NCBI GenBank assembly: GCA_009733575.1
Contig: ML770166.1
Coordinates: forward strand, 1 to 16,606
Reading direction: 5' to 3'
Source: Gymnopus androsaceus JB14
Taxonomy: Eukaryota; Basidiomycota; Agaricomycetes; Agaricales; Omphalotaceae
DNA length: 16,606 bases
Every line of letters starts with the position of its first letter. Positions within the stretch are counted from its first letter, which is position 1. Position numbers and translations under genes: made by a program. Shown here one piece after another: positions 15,201 to 16,606 of this stretch. Under the pieces are notes generated by a model, which was given only the letters and a program-made list of their open reading frames with translations, did no database searches and was not told where the DNA came from.

Positions 15201-16606
15201 TCCAACTCCTCTTCGGTGTCATATTCAAATTTGAAGGAAGGAAAGAGATTAACGTCGACGTATACTTCCTCCTCCTCTTCATTGTTAAGAGTAAGAGGTG
15301 GCGGACTGTCGACTTTGATGTTTTGCACTATATCAGAATTGTATTTCTGACATTTGTGATCGCTCGGCGATGAAAGAGCTAATTCGAATTTATCAGCTAT
15401 TTCGGAAAAATCGAAAACAAGATTCCCATGCTTAGCGGGAATTTCGATTGCTGCCCATGATGACTCTGGTACTTCCTCAATCATGGATGAGGATGCCACT
15501 TCGCTGTTCTTCGGCCTATCTCTCCAGTTTCCATCCGACTTCTTCTTCTGCTTCTCTTTAGGAGCCTTCGTCTCCTTGGCCTCGTTGGCCTGACTGCGTT
15601 TCTCCGATGGACATTGATTTCCAAAGTGACCTTTACCTCCGCAGTTGTAACAAACAGAGTCCTGACGACTCGTTGATCCTCCGCGGCCTCTGCCTCTGCC
15701 TCGGGAATTTCCCCTAAAGGAATTTCCACGACCTCGGAAACCTCCTCTTCCCCTGTTACCGGCATAGTTTGCCGATTCCTTCTTGTGATCATGTCGCATT
15801 TGGTGTACCATTGATTCAGCACGAATGGTGGAAATAAGCTCGGCAGGACTGAGCTTCTTGTCTGCTTTCACGGAGAAAACAGCCAATGCGTTTATGGTGG
15901 CTTTGAAGGTGTCGGGGACAGAGGACATAATGGTGTTGACGAATATATCGTCGTTGATATCGATTCCTCTTGTCGTGAGGTCGTCCCGGATGCTGATCAT
16001 GTCGTCCAAATGTTTATTGACCTTGGATGGGTCCGAGCATCGCATGGTGTGAAGTCGTCTTTGCAAAAATGATTCAGTAAGAGCGTTTTTAGAATCATAA
16101 TCAGCGAGTAAATTTTCCCACAACCGTTTCGTGTTGTCGTAGTTCCTATACCTTCGGAATATTCCATCCGATAACCTGCCAATGATAGCATTCAAAAGGT
16201 CGTTGTCCTTTTCTCTATCATTCTCCGTTGCGTCTGGATCCGTTATTATATGTGGATTCCATTCGAAATAACGCTGGTAGCCGATAGATCTGGCTGCGAA
16301 ATTCCACTCGAGTTTTCCACGTATCCCAGTTTGATCCGTCCGACTTTAAGGTTGTAACCTTATCAAAGGCTTTTAGTGCTTTAGACATATTGTCGTCGTC
16401 GGAATCTGATTCAAATGCCCCTGATGATTCAGATCCTGAATCTGATGGAGATGAGGGTGGGAGATCTTTGTGGAAGATCTACTCGGTAAGGGTTGTGGAG
16501 TTTGCTGTGGAGATGGCTGTGGAGATGGATTTGGTGGAAGTGGAGGTGGTGTTTGCTGTGGCTCTTGTTTCGGTAACGAAACTGGAGCTGGTGAAGGAGT
16601 AGGTGC
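15201..16606 (-). pseudogene. Copia gag, frameshifted and running off the window
   Basis: A possible ATG (16388-16386) starts a frame with LKSDGSNWDTWKTRVEF, typical of copia gag. An extra base near 16298-16303 breaks it, and the next frame continues AARSIGYQRYFEW to the capsid-like region (FVNTIMSSVPDTFKATINAL) and an Arg/Gly-rich patch before a CCHC zinc knuckle, CYNCGGKGHFGNQC (about 15611-15656). An acidic tail follows. Upstream of the ATG the frame stays open through a Ser/Asp-rich stretch and, after a further shift near 16467-16469, a Pro/Gln-rich stretch open to the right edge, so gag may start outside the window. Confidence 0.88.

Larger units (their letters stand above)
11797..16606 (-). 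mobile_element. Decayed Ty1/copia retrotransposon, 5' end outside window
   Basis: Read on the minus strand, the order is gag, protease, integrase, reverse transcriptase, RNase H, polypurine tract, LTR, which is the Ty1/copia arrangement. The 5' LTR and primer-binding site lie beyond base 16606. Single-base indels and a nonsense codon break the coding parts, so the copy cannot make its own proteins. The five bases outside the LTR (AACGG, 11792-11796) are one candidate half of the target duplication; the other half is not visible. Confidence 0.93.

Noticed and set aside
15125..15210. Programmed ribosomal frameshift between gag and protease
   Set aside because: The shift is only one of about six similar one-base shifts, including within gag and within integrase, so decay explains it better.
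16390..16602. Acidic plus-strand frame at the right edge
   Set aside because: It is the antisense of the Ser/Asp- and Pro-rich gag leader and overlaps the gag start.

Overview
The window looks like nuclear DNA of a filamentous basidiomycete, most likely an agaricomycete; I cannot name the genus. The reasons are introns of 55-61 bp with GT...AG ends, an F-box protein of the type that is very abundant in mushrooms, a CHAT protein whose 45-residue TPR units have the form typical of agaricomycete CHAT proteins, a fungal Ty1/copia retrotransposon, and long non-coding stretches rich in repeats. No tRNA, rRNA, CRISPR array or bacterial-type gene was seen.

Layout, left to right. (1) 1-1593, plus strand: the 3' part of an F-box-like gene, open to the left edge, followed at 1611-1771 by a decayed duplicate of its own tail. 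(2) 1863-2606: copy A of a ~740-bp dispersed repeat whose copy B lies at 10132-10870 in the same orientation. (3) 2607-5562: mostly non-coding, with a second diverged duplication (2624/3674), a pyrimidine-rich promoter-like block ending in an ATG fused to a splice donor, and a doubtful minus-strand gene remnant (3625-4270). (4) 5563-9123, minus strand: the centrepiece, a four-exon gene for a protein with an N-terminal ubiquitin-interacting motif, ten near-identical 45-residue TPR units and a C-terminal CHAT caspase-like protease domain with its His/Cys pair intact. One in-frame TGA replaces CGA in the fourth TPR unit. (5) 9124-10131: upstream intergenic DNA. (6) 10873-11588: a 716-bp non-autonomous DNA transposon (hAT-like), with 13-bp perfect terminal inverted repeats, an 8-bp target duplication (7/8 match) and subterminal CATAGC/GCTATG arrays, sitting at the edge of repeat copy B. 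(7) 11797-16606, minus strand: a decayed Ty1/copia element, comprising the 3' LTR, RNase H, reverse transcriptase, integrase, protease and gag, and running off the right edge.

The genes do not form an operon or an obvious pathway. The common theme is a fast-evolving accessory region: an F-box gene (ubiquitin ligase adaptor) and a UIM-TPR-CHAT protease (a ubiquitin-reading, caspase-like candidate for regulated cell death or self/non-self recognition) in a neighbourhood of repeats and transposons. The functional link between the two genes is inference only. Recurring CGA-to-TGA and similar CpG-to-TpG changes in both the CHAT array and the retrotransposon suggest cytosine deamination acting on repeated DNA.
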